Source: Vanessa cardui (Eukaryota > Arthropoda > Insecta > Lepidoptera > Nymphalidae). Taken from it: a stretch of DNA of 64,000 bases. The translations under genes and the position numbers were made by a program. Positions 11,686-24,800 of the stretch are shown piece after piece (within the stretch, counting starts at the first letter, position 1; each line of letters starts with the position of its first letter). The notes under the pieces were generated by a model. It did no database searches, was not told the origin of the DNA, and saw only the letters and a program-made list of their open reading frames with translations. The stretch covers positions 5,769,538-5,833,537 of the forward strand of contig NC_061146.1 of the NCBI RefSeq assembly GCF_905220365.1, written 5' to 3'.

Positions 11686-14600
11686 TTATTTACTAACCGA
11701 TTTGACTGTTGCCTTGATAAAGTCCTTCTTGTGCGCGAGATCGAAGTCCGGGTAGTGGCTGTACACCTGCTTGCACACCGTCTTCATCGTTATCTGCTCG
11801 AGGTTCGCTCCCTCGAGGATCTGCTTCACGTACTTCTTAATCTCCTCATCCTAAATACATTTACTGTCTTAGATAGCGGTACTTGTTGGTTTATTGAACA
11901 CCGTAATGTCGTATTATATATAATCGTTATTGAATCGTAATCGTAATGGTGGTTGGGCTTTGTGCAAGCCCGTCTGGGTAGGTACCACTCACTCATCAGT
12001 TATTCTACCGCCAAATAACTGTACTCAGTATTATAATAATAATAATTTGTTTTGTCTCAGACATAGTCCATATTTTAATTTTAGTATTACATGGAAACCT
12101 TATAACTAATGTTAGTAAAAACAAATAATAATAATAATAATAAAACAAAAAAAAAACACATACGTATTGTTGTGTTCCGGTTTGAAGGGTGAGTGAGCCA
12201 GTGTAACTACAGGCACAAGGGACATAACATCTTAGTTTCCAAGGTTGGTGGCACATTGACAATGTAAGGAATAGTTAATATTTCTTACAGCGTCATTGTC
12301 TATGGGTGATGGTGACCACTTACCATCAGGTGGCCCATATGCTCGTCCGCCAACCTATACCATAAAAACATAAAACAAACATGTCTTGTACGAGGAAGTA
12401 AAGTAACTTAAGCGCTCACAGTAGGCGGCCGCTTGGCCTTCTTGTCTGCGGGCGTATCAGACTCCTCTCCGCTCTCCTCCTCCTCGCTGCCCTCCTCCTC
12501 CTCTTCTTCCTCGCTGCCGTCTCCGGACTCTTCAGACGACGCCTTCTTACCCTTCTTGGCCGGTCGACCCACTGGCTTGGCACCACCCTTCTTTTTACCT
12601 ATACAAATTTAAATATAAAATTAGTCCATTTTTTACCCAAACCCGTGGCTTCGTTATATGTTGAATTATATCGTATATAATAGTTTTCAGGCAAAAACTC
12701 TTTCCAACCTGATTATAATGGTCAATTACATGTCAAATTAAATCAAATAGATTCATCGTGATGCGAGTTTCAAAAAAAGCTATCTTATATACATACAGTT
12801 TAAACAACATTCGATATTCAGTATAAAAAATTAAATATAGATAGCCACAAGTACAATAAATGAATTGAATCTAAGTTACCTGGCGGCGTGGGAGCTTTCC
12901 GCTTGGCGGGCGTGGCCTTGGCGCTGGCTTTAGCCACGGCGCCCTTGCGGCCCTTGCCCACCGCGCCCGCCGGCCGCCCGCGCTTCGACTTCGGCTCCTG
13001 CTGACATATTACTCGTTAATTATTTCACTTAGTGACTGTGATAAATATTCCATCATATCTGATATCACCACAACAACAACAACAGCCTGTAAATTCCCAC
13101 TGCTGGGCTAAAGGCCTCCTTTCCCTTTGAGGAGAAGGTTTTTGGAACATATTCCACCACGCTGTTCCAATGCGGGTTGGTGGAATGCACATGTGGCAGA
13201 ATTTCTATGAAATTTGTCACATGCAGGTTTCCTCACGATGTTTTCCTTCACCGCTGAGTACGAGATGAATTATTAAGACAAATTAAGCACATGAAACAGC
13301 GGTCCTTGTCTGGGTTTGAACCCGCAATCATCGGTTAAGATGCACGCGTTCTAACCACTGGACCATCTCGACCATCTGATATCACAACATGGTTTAACTA
13401 CCGCTAACGAGGCAGATAGTAGATATCTACAAACAGCCTCGTTGATCTAGCAGGTAGCTTACCAAACAATCTAACTAGTATAAGTCTGCTCAAAAACAAC
13501 ACAATATAATGTAATTAAATGATGATTATAGTATACGTAATATGTGGACTTACATCGGACTCTTCCGCGTCACTGCCGGACTCTCCCTCGCTTTCGCTCT
13601 CAGACTTGTCGCTTTCATCGTCACTCTCCGACTTTGCCTTCCGACCGCGACCTCTGCTTGCTCCCTAGTGTAACAATATTATATCAGGTTATTTTAAAAG
13701 TTATTTCAATATTTAATCAAATAATTAATTCGTGTTTAGACTGTGTGCCTAAACTAATATTAAACTATATAAGTGTTGAAGAATGAAATATTAGTAAAAG
13801 ATGTTATTATGACGTCATAGTTTGTGTAAGATTTGTATTCCATATGTGTAGATGTCTCATATTTACCTTTCTGCCTTTGCCCTTCCTTCCTCGCTTGCCG
13901 GGTTTGCCGGCGGAGCGACGTCGTCCGGAGCTCTTACGCTTGCGGCCCGGCCCGCTGGCACCCTCGCCGGCCTCCGGGTCGAAGTCGGAGTCCGCCTCCG
14001 AGCCGCTCGGGTTGAAGGAGCCCTGCTTATATCATAGGTCATGTCCGAGATACCATTGAAAGTTCTTTGAATGATTCATGGAAATGTAATTTTATATTTA
14101 AAATCTAGTGACGGATGCTCTTATAATATAATATACTTATAATAATCATTATATTATAAGTATACTATATTATAAGAGCATCCGTCAATAATGATTATAA
14201 TGATCCGTTAATAAAAAAAACTCGTGGCCATTAAAAACAACAAATCCACTCATGCAGACAGGTGATATACATACTATGGATCGCAATGGGAAAAATTAGT
14301 GACACTTACATCGGAATCCTCCGATCCGTCCTTCGCAGGCTTCGGCCCCTTGACCTTCGTCTCTGGATCGGTTTCGTACTCCTCGTCCGAGTAACCTGGG
14401 ACACAGAGGGCATTATAGCAGACGTCAAGTGGAGTGCGGGTCGGGTCGGCGCGAGGCGTGAGTCGGCGCGCGTATAGTAAGACACAAATTAGATGTAGCA
14501 TCGGAAAATGCAATGGAATGAAAACAAAACCGATTACTGCCGATTTACACGACCAATAGAAATGGCTCCCTATCGCGCCATTCGACGCTATTCGTCGCTA

Positions 14601-17600
14601 TAGACTCACGCGTTAGACAAAGCAAGTGCATGTAAATCGACGCGTCAAATTGACGAATATATTAGGTCATATGACATTACAAGTTATTACGTTTGCGCAA
14701 AGATCATATTCGCATGAGAAATAAGTATTGATAATTTGGGATAGCGTACTCAATTCGGGTGTGATCGGTTTTACGAATTTTGCCGATGCGACATCTAAGT
14801 TGTGTCGTCAATCAATCCGGGTTCTTCCACCTTGGCCTAGGCCAGGGTTGGGTACGGGCCTCGAGGCGAACCTCCTTACCCGGGCGTATCCTCTACGGTA
14901 GCCTGTGGCTACCGTGTCCTTGTTTTTTGAACCAAAGGGTCAGGGTCCATTATTGGACCCTATGGCAGTCTTATAATAATAATAATAATAAATAAATAAA
15001 TAAATATGAGACAACATCACATACATTACTCTGATCCCAATGTAAGTAGCTGAAGCACTTGTGTTATGGAAATCAGAAGTAACGACGGTACCACTAACAC
15101 CCAGACCCAAGACAACATAGAAAACTAATGGTAATCTACATCGACTCGGCCGGGAAGCGAACCCGGGACCTCACATGGCGTACCCATGAAAACCGGTGTA
15201 CACACCACTCGACCATGGAGGTCGTCAAAGAGTGTGTCGTACTATACCTCTGTTGTGTATCTTGACGGCGGCGGAGCGGCGCGGGCGGCCGCCGGGCGCG
15301 GACGCCGGCTGAGCGGCGGGGGGCGCGCGCGCCACGCCCCGCGCGTGCGGCGAGTTGGCCGTGGGCTGCTGCAGGAATCCCACCAGCCGCGCTGCCAGCT
15401 CGCTCGCGCCGCCTGCCGGACCAAACAGGTATTATATATTAGTACATAGTAACCTAAGGCACATTTAAAAGTAACATTTACATATATACAATTTGAATGA
15501 TCATATATTATATGTTTAGTATAACTTTCTGATATATATATATAATTTTATTTATATAATTATTTGGTATATATAATACACATGTATTTATTAAACTTAT
15601 ATATATGTATTTTGTTATATATTATTTGTATTATTTAAAGTTTAATTTTTACTTGTTTAAGAATAAAACATGCTTGTTTGCACCATCCCGTTTCTCACAA
15701 ACAAATTCTTACTCTAAAGGGTTGTCTGTAAGAGATTGCTTTAAGCGATAAGACCGCCTTTGCACGCTTCTCTTTTTTGTTATATGTTCTCGTAATGTTA
15801 TGTACACTGTATCTTTTGTCTTTTGTGTGCAATAGTGTTCATAAAAAAAAAAAAAAAAAAAAATGAGGTAGTGACTGCGACGAACCTTTTTTGTCCAAGT
15901 CGAGCATTTCACACATTGTCCTGAGCTGCTTGAGCTCCATCTTGGCAGTCTCCTCGAGCTTGGCCTTGTATTCCGTGGAGCCGATGGCCCACTCGTACCC
16001 TTTGAACTTCTTTATGTTACGTTTTACGTTGCGGTCCAAGCAGAGTTGCTGCAATAAATGACATATTTTTATTACACCGTCAAGCATAAATGGCATCGAT
16101 CACTAAAATGTACACATTATTTGAAAGTATATACCAATTATAGTTTTCCCAGATCAATTAAACACATTGAACATAACACTCACCCCATAGAGATACTGGT
16201 GAAGTATTTTCTGATCTTGAGTTTTGAACCGAGACAGTGAAACTTCAACATTGCTGATGTGTCCGAGAGGTATGCCCTTACCGGCCGGCAGAGGAACGGG
16301 AGGTTCTGTTGGCTATAAAAATAAAAAAAATGCATAATTATTAAAACTTTATACAAATATACAAAAATTAACTAAGTGTAAAAAATAATTATGCATGACG
16401 ATAAACAAAATATTTTTTTTTAACCCTTCTAACTTTACCATCTCAGTTTTGTCTGGGTAGATGAAACATTTACATAAAAACATTTATATTGTAATAAAAC
16501 TCTCTATCGGTCTTTGTGGCACATGCCATTAAAACTCCCAATCCGCATGATTTTTTCCGACATCTTTAACAATTATCACCTTTCAGTAAATTTACGTAGC
16601 TATTGATTTTTAAATAAATATTAATTAATCCGTCCAGCTATTTAAAACGTTTCGTAAACGTAAATAATCAAATTCAAGCTGACTTCAGTTCACGATTTTA
16701 TAATAAACTTACAAATACAGTACACCAGAGATTGTCAATTGTGAAATCGTTAATAATTAACATAGGGCACGATACCTCTCTCTTAGGTTTGGGCTTAGGT
16801 GCCTCCTCCTCTTCTTCTTCCTCTTCCTCCTCCTCCTCGCCCTCTTCTTCTCCCTCCTCCTCGTCATCACCTTCATCGTCGCCTTCTTTAGCCTTCTTTA
16901 CTGGTTTCTTAACTCTGTAAACATACTTTAATTTATAATACAAGTAAAGAATATTCTGAATAGGTTAACAACATTACCGGAAAAAATTATAACTGGACAT
17001 GTAACACCTAAGTTATTTGTATTATATGTTTTGTAATACTTTACATCCAAATAGTATATGTCGGCGCGGAGCCACGAATTTAAGAAAAACACGTGTCCAG
17101 AAATGATTATTTTAATAATTTAAAACTATTTCATTGTTAAATGAATAATTTTTAGTGAATTTTGAAATGTTAAATTACTCTGAAATATTTTAGTGTTTGT
17201 AAACAGATTGTATGTTGAGTGAATAAGTCTACCCACCTATTCTTGTTATAAAAGATCAAGCGCCCGCCGGTATCGACAGACTTGGTCGAGCCGTCGGAGC
17301 GATCGGACCGTCTCATATTGGAATAAATCAGAGAGGATTATTTCCTGAGTTTTATTTCATACCACCGAAGATGGTTAAAGATCGAAACTCTGACACTCGT
17401 GATGTCAGCTATGCTGACGTCATGTTTTTTAAAAACGCGCTCGGACATGCTGCTCCGTTATCAGAAGTGGGATTGGAACAAGCTCCGATCTCTGCTACGT
17501 CCTCATCAGCTTCGGTTCCGCCTGTCACATAAGGATCGCTACAAGACAGAACCATATTGCGAAGTGATAAGAAGATCTCTAAGCACTTCACACTAACTGC

Positions 17601-18815
17601 CTGGTACATCCGAGCAACTTCGGTGTAATGGGGCCCATCTAAGTGGGAGGACCGCAAGCCATGGATCCAATAAATAATTCATCAGCTCCAAGGCCGACTA
17701 GTGCGAGAATACCCACTTCGTCCACACTTGAGGCGGCTACTTCCTACAATTAAGAACAATACGCTTCAAGGGCATCCTCATTTACCATGCTGTTCATATG
17801 TGTGGCACATCTGAATTGAAAAATCAACAAGTGACCATGTGGATCACGGAGATCATGGATATCACGGGGAAATGAGACACTTAGATAAACAACACATCAG
17901 GAAATAGCCGAGCAAATGGCGAAGTATTAAGAATTATTACTACCCTCAAAAACGAGTTAATAAAAATGAAGAACTATGAGACCGAACAGTGCATCTAGTT
18001 TATGGAGCTGCACCAGTCACTTATTACACAAAGAAAACATTGCATACCACCTGAACTTCTTAAACCTGATCGACATCAATAACCAAACAGAGGACATAAT
18101 CTTGTGCGGAATAGAACAGTCGTCGCTTCTACTCTCAAAAATAAAATTAATTGTTTTCAGCATAAACATTAAAGAGTCCACGTAACCACCTTTACTTGAT
18201 GTGATTAATTAATTGTGTTTTTCGAGATTTACAGGTTTCATAAGAATAACATCGCATCGCACCGCGAAGGTGGTCGGCAGAGGGCGCTCGTGATCAGCTT
18301 CGTCGTGAACCACAACGGGCGACCAAGAAATGCGACTAGTGCAGAGCACGCACCATCCTGCAGAATGTCACTAATAACACAACTACAGCAACGAATGACT
18401 CTTGTTCGAAATATAACAGTCATCTTTTCTATTCTCAGAAAACTAAAATTAATTATTTTCAACATAAAGATTAAGATTCCACGTAACCACTATTACATGA
18501 TATGACTAATTAAGTGTGCCTTTCGAGATTTACAGGTTTCATAAAAATTACGACAGTGGAGAAGGTGGTCGGCAGTGGGCGCTCGTGATCAGCTTCGCCG
18601 AGCATCACAACCAGAAACGCGACCGGTGCAGAGCACGCACCGTTCCGCAGAATGGCCGAGACAGCGGGAGTTGCCATCCATATCACAAGCTGGTCAGTTA
18701 GTCCCGAGCTGGTCAGTCCGTCCGAGTGGTCAACATCGACGAGAACTAATCATCGCATAAAACTGTGAGGCAAAATTTACTTATCTTACCTCTTCAAATC
18801 TAAAAAGAAAAAGAA

Positions 18816-18878
<63 letters not shown>

Positions 18879-21800
18879 TTACCATTGAGATTCCTCATGC
18901 AACCATAACTAGACACGTACACTCTGGTTTGAGAGTGATACCTCTGAGCTAACCACGTGTTACCCTCGTACTACTCACGGATCCTTGATGTATCCAAAAG
19001 TGAACCATGAGATACCGTTGGGAGGCGTTGTGGAGCCGTGGTAGCCATTTATATACCGTAATCTGGAGAGTGATACCTCTGAGCTAACCACGTGTTACCC
19101 TCGAGCTACCCGCGGATCCTTGATGTATCCACAGAGAACCATGAGATACCGTAGGGAGACCTTGTGGACCGTGGTTAGACATGTATACACCACAGATCTA
19201 CGAGAACCTTTGGTAGCCATTTATATACCGTAATCTGGAGAGTGATACCTCTGAGCTAACCACGTGTTACCCTCGAGCTACCCGCGGATCCTTGATGTAT
19301 CCACAGAGAACCATGAGATACCGTAGGGAGACCTTGTGGACCGTGGTATAGACATGTATACACCACAGATCTACGAGAACTTTTAACAGTTATTATGACA
19401 CAGTTATGAGCATAGTATGCGTAAAATCTTCCCATATTTATTACAATAAAGGTGCATGAGAGATTTCTTTGTGTACTGTTTTACAAAACAATTATCAAAG
19501 GTCAACATGATGTGTTGCTTACAGATACCTGCTTCAAAAATATTTTTGATTCGCAGATTTCCAATCGCACAACTTAGGCAGGTGCAGAGCGCGCACCGCC
19601 TGTCAGAATGGCCGTGTCGGCGCGGAGCCACGAATTTAAGAAAAACACGTGTCCAGAAATGATTATTTTAATAATTTAAAACTATTTCATTGTTAAATGA
19701 ATAATTTTTAGTGAATTTTGAAATGTTAAATTACTCTGAAATATTTTAGTGTTTGTAAACAGATTGTATGTTGAGTGAATAAGTCTACCCACCTATTCTT
19801 GTTATAAAAGATCAAGCGCCCGCCGGTATCGACAGACTTGGTCGAGCCGTCGGAGCGATCGGACCGTCTCATATTGGAATAAATCAGAGAGGATTATTTC
19901 CTGAGTTTTATTTCATACCACCGAAGATGGTTAAAGATCGAAACTCTGACACTCGTGATGTCAGCTATGCTGACGTCATGTTTTTTAAAAACGCGCTCGG
20001 ACGTGCCTGCTCCGTTATATACTTTAATAATTATTTGTTTGTGGATAACGTTCTGATTACTGAGTAAACTTTTTATATTTTTGACGTTTAGCATTCAAAA
20101 CGAATACACAATTCACTTACTTGTCTTTAGGTTTCTTCTCTTCTTCTTCGTCAACCTCCTCTCCCTCCTCGTCCTCCTCCTCTTCTTCCTCATCTTCGTC
20201 CTCTTCTTCTTCCTCAGTATCCTATATAAAATTATTACATTATACGAATTGTTTAGCATTTGTAACCTCCTAACTTAATGTTATAAATTGTCTGTCTCCT
20301 TCATTTTGTCTGGAAAAACTTAGACTAGTTTTTTTTAAATATGGTATTTAATATTGTACCGTTTTTTTTTTTCTTTTTTTTTACAAAAAAGTTATACACA
20401 CATCTTACTGATAATTTATTATCAGAATTTGTAATTTTCTGTAAATAACGGAATTTAACACAAATGTGTATCAAGTAATGTTTTAAATGAAAAACTATCG
20501 TATAATCTAAAATAACTATAAATTCTTTTTGCCATAAATAAGAAAACAAATGACGCGGATAATCTGGTATTAATCGGAATTCTTGAAAGACCAGGTCGAA
20601 TTCACTTAATGTTTTTCAATTAAATCTGTGACCTGGTGATAAAAAGGCCAATATGTATGTAACCCTTACTTTAGATTATCAGAATACAAATAAAAATACA
20701 CAGATGTGCTTTACAGCTTAATTTGTTTTTTCACGAAATAGTCAAAGTATTTTATTTCTGAATGAATACCAAATCGGCATCATAATATCGGCCACAAAAC
20801 TATAAACATATGATATTTTCTTTTGCAAGTATTCTTTTGATACTGTCCTCCCACAAAGTACAAGACGAATTGTAACAAAAAAAATCGCTAAAGTATCCCA
20901 ATTTAGCAAGTCAATCAAAAAACCCTTAAACTCATTTGATATACTTATTATAAAATAACATGCTTGAAAAAAACATGCTATTTGTAATTTCATTTTCCTT
21001 ACCTCTTTCTTGGGTTTCTTTTTCGGGACTACTTTCTTAGCTGCTTTGTCGTTTTCTTTTAAATCTTCTTTCTCATTCTCCTCATGGGTTTCACCATTTT
21101 CTTCCTGTAAATAATTTATAGTTTAAACATATACCCTACATAGCACATTCATTTTAAAATGTAACATCTGTTTTCATAATAATATACCAAATGTATTTAT
21201 TTAATTATTTGTTATTTTAAAAAAAATATCAAGACAAATAAATACATCTTTAGAAGTTCGTCAAAATTTTCTTTACATTTCAACAATAGTCAGCTTTCAT
21301 CAAACTATAAATAGTAGTCAAACGTAACATTTACGTATTAAATTATACGTATAGACTTTAAAAGTTACTCTAGATCTAGACGCAATAAAAAGAATTTATA
21401 ATTAAGTTTTAAAATTCTTAGTGATTTAAATTTAACGATCATTATAAAAATTCAAGTGCCATAATTAAGCACGTACGTTCGTAAGTACGACTACGTATTA
21501 TCAACGCGTGCCGACTACGGACTACGACTACTTGCCTTATAAACCGCTCGGAAGTTGTTTACATACTGATACGTAGATATGACTATTTTTTGGGTAAATT
21601 TACAAGTTGCACTTTATACGATCACTAATTAAGTTATAAGGGTTAATCTTGGTACCAGATCTCGTTCAAAAAACTTGAACAATCATTTCACTGCTGCACT
21701 GGCTTGGCCAGTTGAAACTAGCGGATTTTCTTGTATCAACCTCTGGATTCCTTACTACCCATAAAAAAAACTACCACCGTCTTTTAAGGAAGTACCAAAT

Positions 21801-24800
21801 ACCTGGAAAGTACCAAAAACCTTTGGCAAAAGATACACAGTTTAACGTTGTGTTTTTATTTAAATTTTCTTGTCACAATGGCACAAAAAGGGGTGTGTAG
21901 ACTAAGTATTTCACCCTACTGCGAGTCATTCGGGCGAACTCAAATACTATATCTCCGCTGTCAGTAAATGAACGCACATCGAGGGGATTATGTGGCAACA
22001 AAGCTTATACGAGTGGTAACACTGCGTTATTCAGTTAGAGACTTCGGCCAAGTCGATCGTCGTCGGCTGAATTTTGAAACCGAATGAAGATGGGCTACCA
22101 ACAGTTAACGAATTAAAAGATGGTTACTGCTGGCAAGACTGGTAGTTAATCGACATTTTTTATAACAAACTAATAATCATATTTGACACAATTTAGCCTT
22201 TATTTACGATAGAAGAGAATCACATGCCGATTCGGTACTTTCTTTGCTTAAGTTTTATCAGTATTTATCATATGAAAATTTACATATTTTTCAATTTCAT
22301 AAGTTAAATTTATTTTAAAACAACACACGTGATATGGAATTAATCGAACGTCACCGTGCATATGCCGTTTGAAAATGATTAAAGCTATATACTTTTATAA
22401 ATTAACCAAATTTTACGTAGCATTAGACTATTAGGAAGAAATATAAAAATAAATATAAAACTTCAAAAACATTATTATTTTGTGCAATATTATCATTTAA
22501 AAATTACCAGTTTACAATGTACATACAGTCAGAGTAAGAAAACACTCGTCAGTTTTCAAATTCTTTCCTTTATCAACTCATAAACTCTTAGTACCTTTTG
22601 CATCTAAACTTGAAATCATTGCGACGCAATGTCATTCTCAATCGGTAAAGCAGATTATCGCTCACACTGAGCACACGAAAATAGATATTAAGGTGACGAA
22701 CCTTTTCTTACCCCGACTGTACATACCAACTATCAATCCTAATGTATGTGTCAAATATATTTTAATTAGCATCCAAATCTATCTATATGTAGATACCGCA
22801 ATTAAAGTCTCCACCTTTAAAGAACGACCGACGAAAACGCGCAATAAAATGTCCTATGTTCTTGCACTTCAGATTCGACTACGAGAGAAATTTCTTTAGT
22901 TAGTATAAACCAAAGTCGCTTACCACTGTCTGTTCCTATGTAAGTTTATATCTTTATAATAATATGCAACGGATTTGGATGCGGTTTCTTTTAATAGATG
23001 GTGTGATGAGGAAGGTTTTAGCATATAATACATGGAAAATACAATAGAGAAACGCTGATCATTTTAGAAGTATCTAATGTGAGGTCGTGAATAAATAAAT
23101 TCTGTAGTATATTCAATATCAGCATTACACCTGTGTGAAGTCGGGGTAGGTCGCTAGTATGTTATAAATTATATTACATACAATTTATCATTATTTTATA
23201 ATTATATATACAGTGTAAACTCGTCATAACGAAACTCAAGGGACTTAGCATTTTTCGTCGTTATAGAGTTATCGTTATATGGAGTGAACAAAAAAAACAA
23301 TCAAATTGAACAAATAGATATCTAGATAGATAAAATATGCTTATAAATAATTGTTTACGCATATAGTCGGATAACTTTGTGTGACTTTTTTTTATATCAA
23401 GACAATTCCAGTCTTGATTAAACAACGAGAAAAAATTCTACCAACTCAGCGACAATTGGTGGTGATTCGGTTTCAGTCCACTTGACCATCTTCTTCATCT
23501 TAATAAAAAAATACTGATTGTATTAATAGCGAAAAATGCTAACTTAACTAACTTTTTTAACTCTATGCTTCGAAGATTAGATATCATTGGGTGAGCAGGG
23601 TAATAAATAGTTAGTCTAAAATTATGAACACATTTCTTCGTAATAGAGAATGGCTGTATCGCTATAAAGAGTGTATCAATATGTGGGTTTTAACCCAAAC
23701 CAACCAAGTCGTGCTCACTTCTACTTTATAGAGAGTTTATCGTTATAAAGGATAACGTTATAAAGAGTTTACACTGTATATCAATTTTAATGACGTTTAT
23801 ACACAATACGGTTCAAGGTGCGTCCGTAAACGGAATGACGCTCTCTCAAGCCATCAGGCCCCACTCCGCCGGCCCTCTCTACTCCCTTGGTAGAGCGCGG
23901 CGCGTATACTATAATGTACTCAATGGCGTAACTATCGTAGGGCAGGCGGTGCAGTGCACCAGGGCCCCCGAGCTCAGGGGGCCCTCTAAACTAAATCTTA
24001 AGCTTCTTTAAGGGTAATTATTAGTTAGAGAGGGATGGGAAAGAGGGGGTGAAGGCCTGATTCTTTTTCTGTGCACCGGGGCCTTCCCTCAACCAGCTAC
24101 GCCACTGAATGTACTTTCATTACTATAAATTATCACTAGTAGTCGCCTGCGGCATAGCTCACGTTTTAGAGTGTTGGTTGTCATGTGTTCGGCAAAAAAA
24201 GTATCCTTTGTACTTTCTTGGAGTTCAAGTTTGCTTTATCAAATTCGGTTCAGCGGTTTGTTCGTAATAACCGGCGACAGACAGAGTAACTTTCACAATT
24301 ATAAAATGAATATTAATCTAGAAGTATTGACGACTTCCGTGGTCGAGTTGTGTGTACACCGGTTTTCATGGGTACGCCTCTCCGAGGTCCCGGGTTCGAT
24401 TCCCGGCCGTGTCAATGTCAGATTATCATTAGTTTTCTACGTTGTCGGGTCTAGGTGTTTGAGGTACCGTCGTTGCTTCTGATTTTCCATAACACAAGTC
24501 AGCTAGCTACTTACATTGGGATCAGAGTAATGTATGTGATGTTGTCTCATATTTATTATTATTATAATATAGAAGTATAGATTAAAATCAGACGAACATA
24601 TTAAATTTATTTACATAACTATTTATACATTTAAATCTCTTCTTAAAACGATACGATGTTTCACAACTCCCGAGCGTCAAGATATGAAAAAGTTTTAAAA
24701 AGGAAAATAAAAAAAAACAACATTCTAATATTTTCTGTATTGCCTAACTCGTCACACTTCTATCATAAATAAACATTTTCAACACGAGGCATTTTTGTTT

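Larger units (their letters stand above)
17059..20017 (+). mobile_element. Non-autonomous LTR retrotransposon
   Basis: Two LTRs, 17059-17460 and 19615-20017, start TGTCGGCGCGGAGCC and end CTCCGTTA. They differ by only about one substitution and one indel by eye. TATA flanks both sides (17055-17058, 20018-20021), a likely 4-base target duplication. Each LTR has TTATAAAAG and AATAAA signals and a TGACGTCA motif. The ~2.15 kb interior has no long reading frame; a short ATG frame at 17663 (MDPINNSSAP...) stops after about 30 codons and may be a gag remnant. The interior also carries two tandem arrays and a poly-A run. The element is antisense to DEK, in the intron between exons 5 and 6. It must rely on proteins supplied elsewhere. 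Confidence 0.85.

Noticed and set aside
16732..16920. Long serine-rich frame on the plus strand
   Set aside because: It is the antisense of the Glu run in DEK exon 6.
17975..18186. Frame inside the LTR element as a gag gene
   Set aside because: Only 69 codons, no zinc knuckle or known motif, and partly overlaps the internal array.
24330..24420. Possible tRNA gene with box B GGTTCGATTCC
   Set aside because: The same sequence recurs with the same non-tRNA body at three other sites; it is the head of a SINE.
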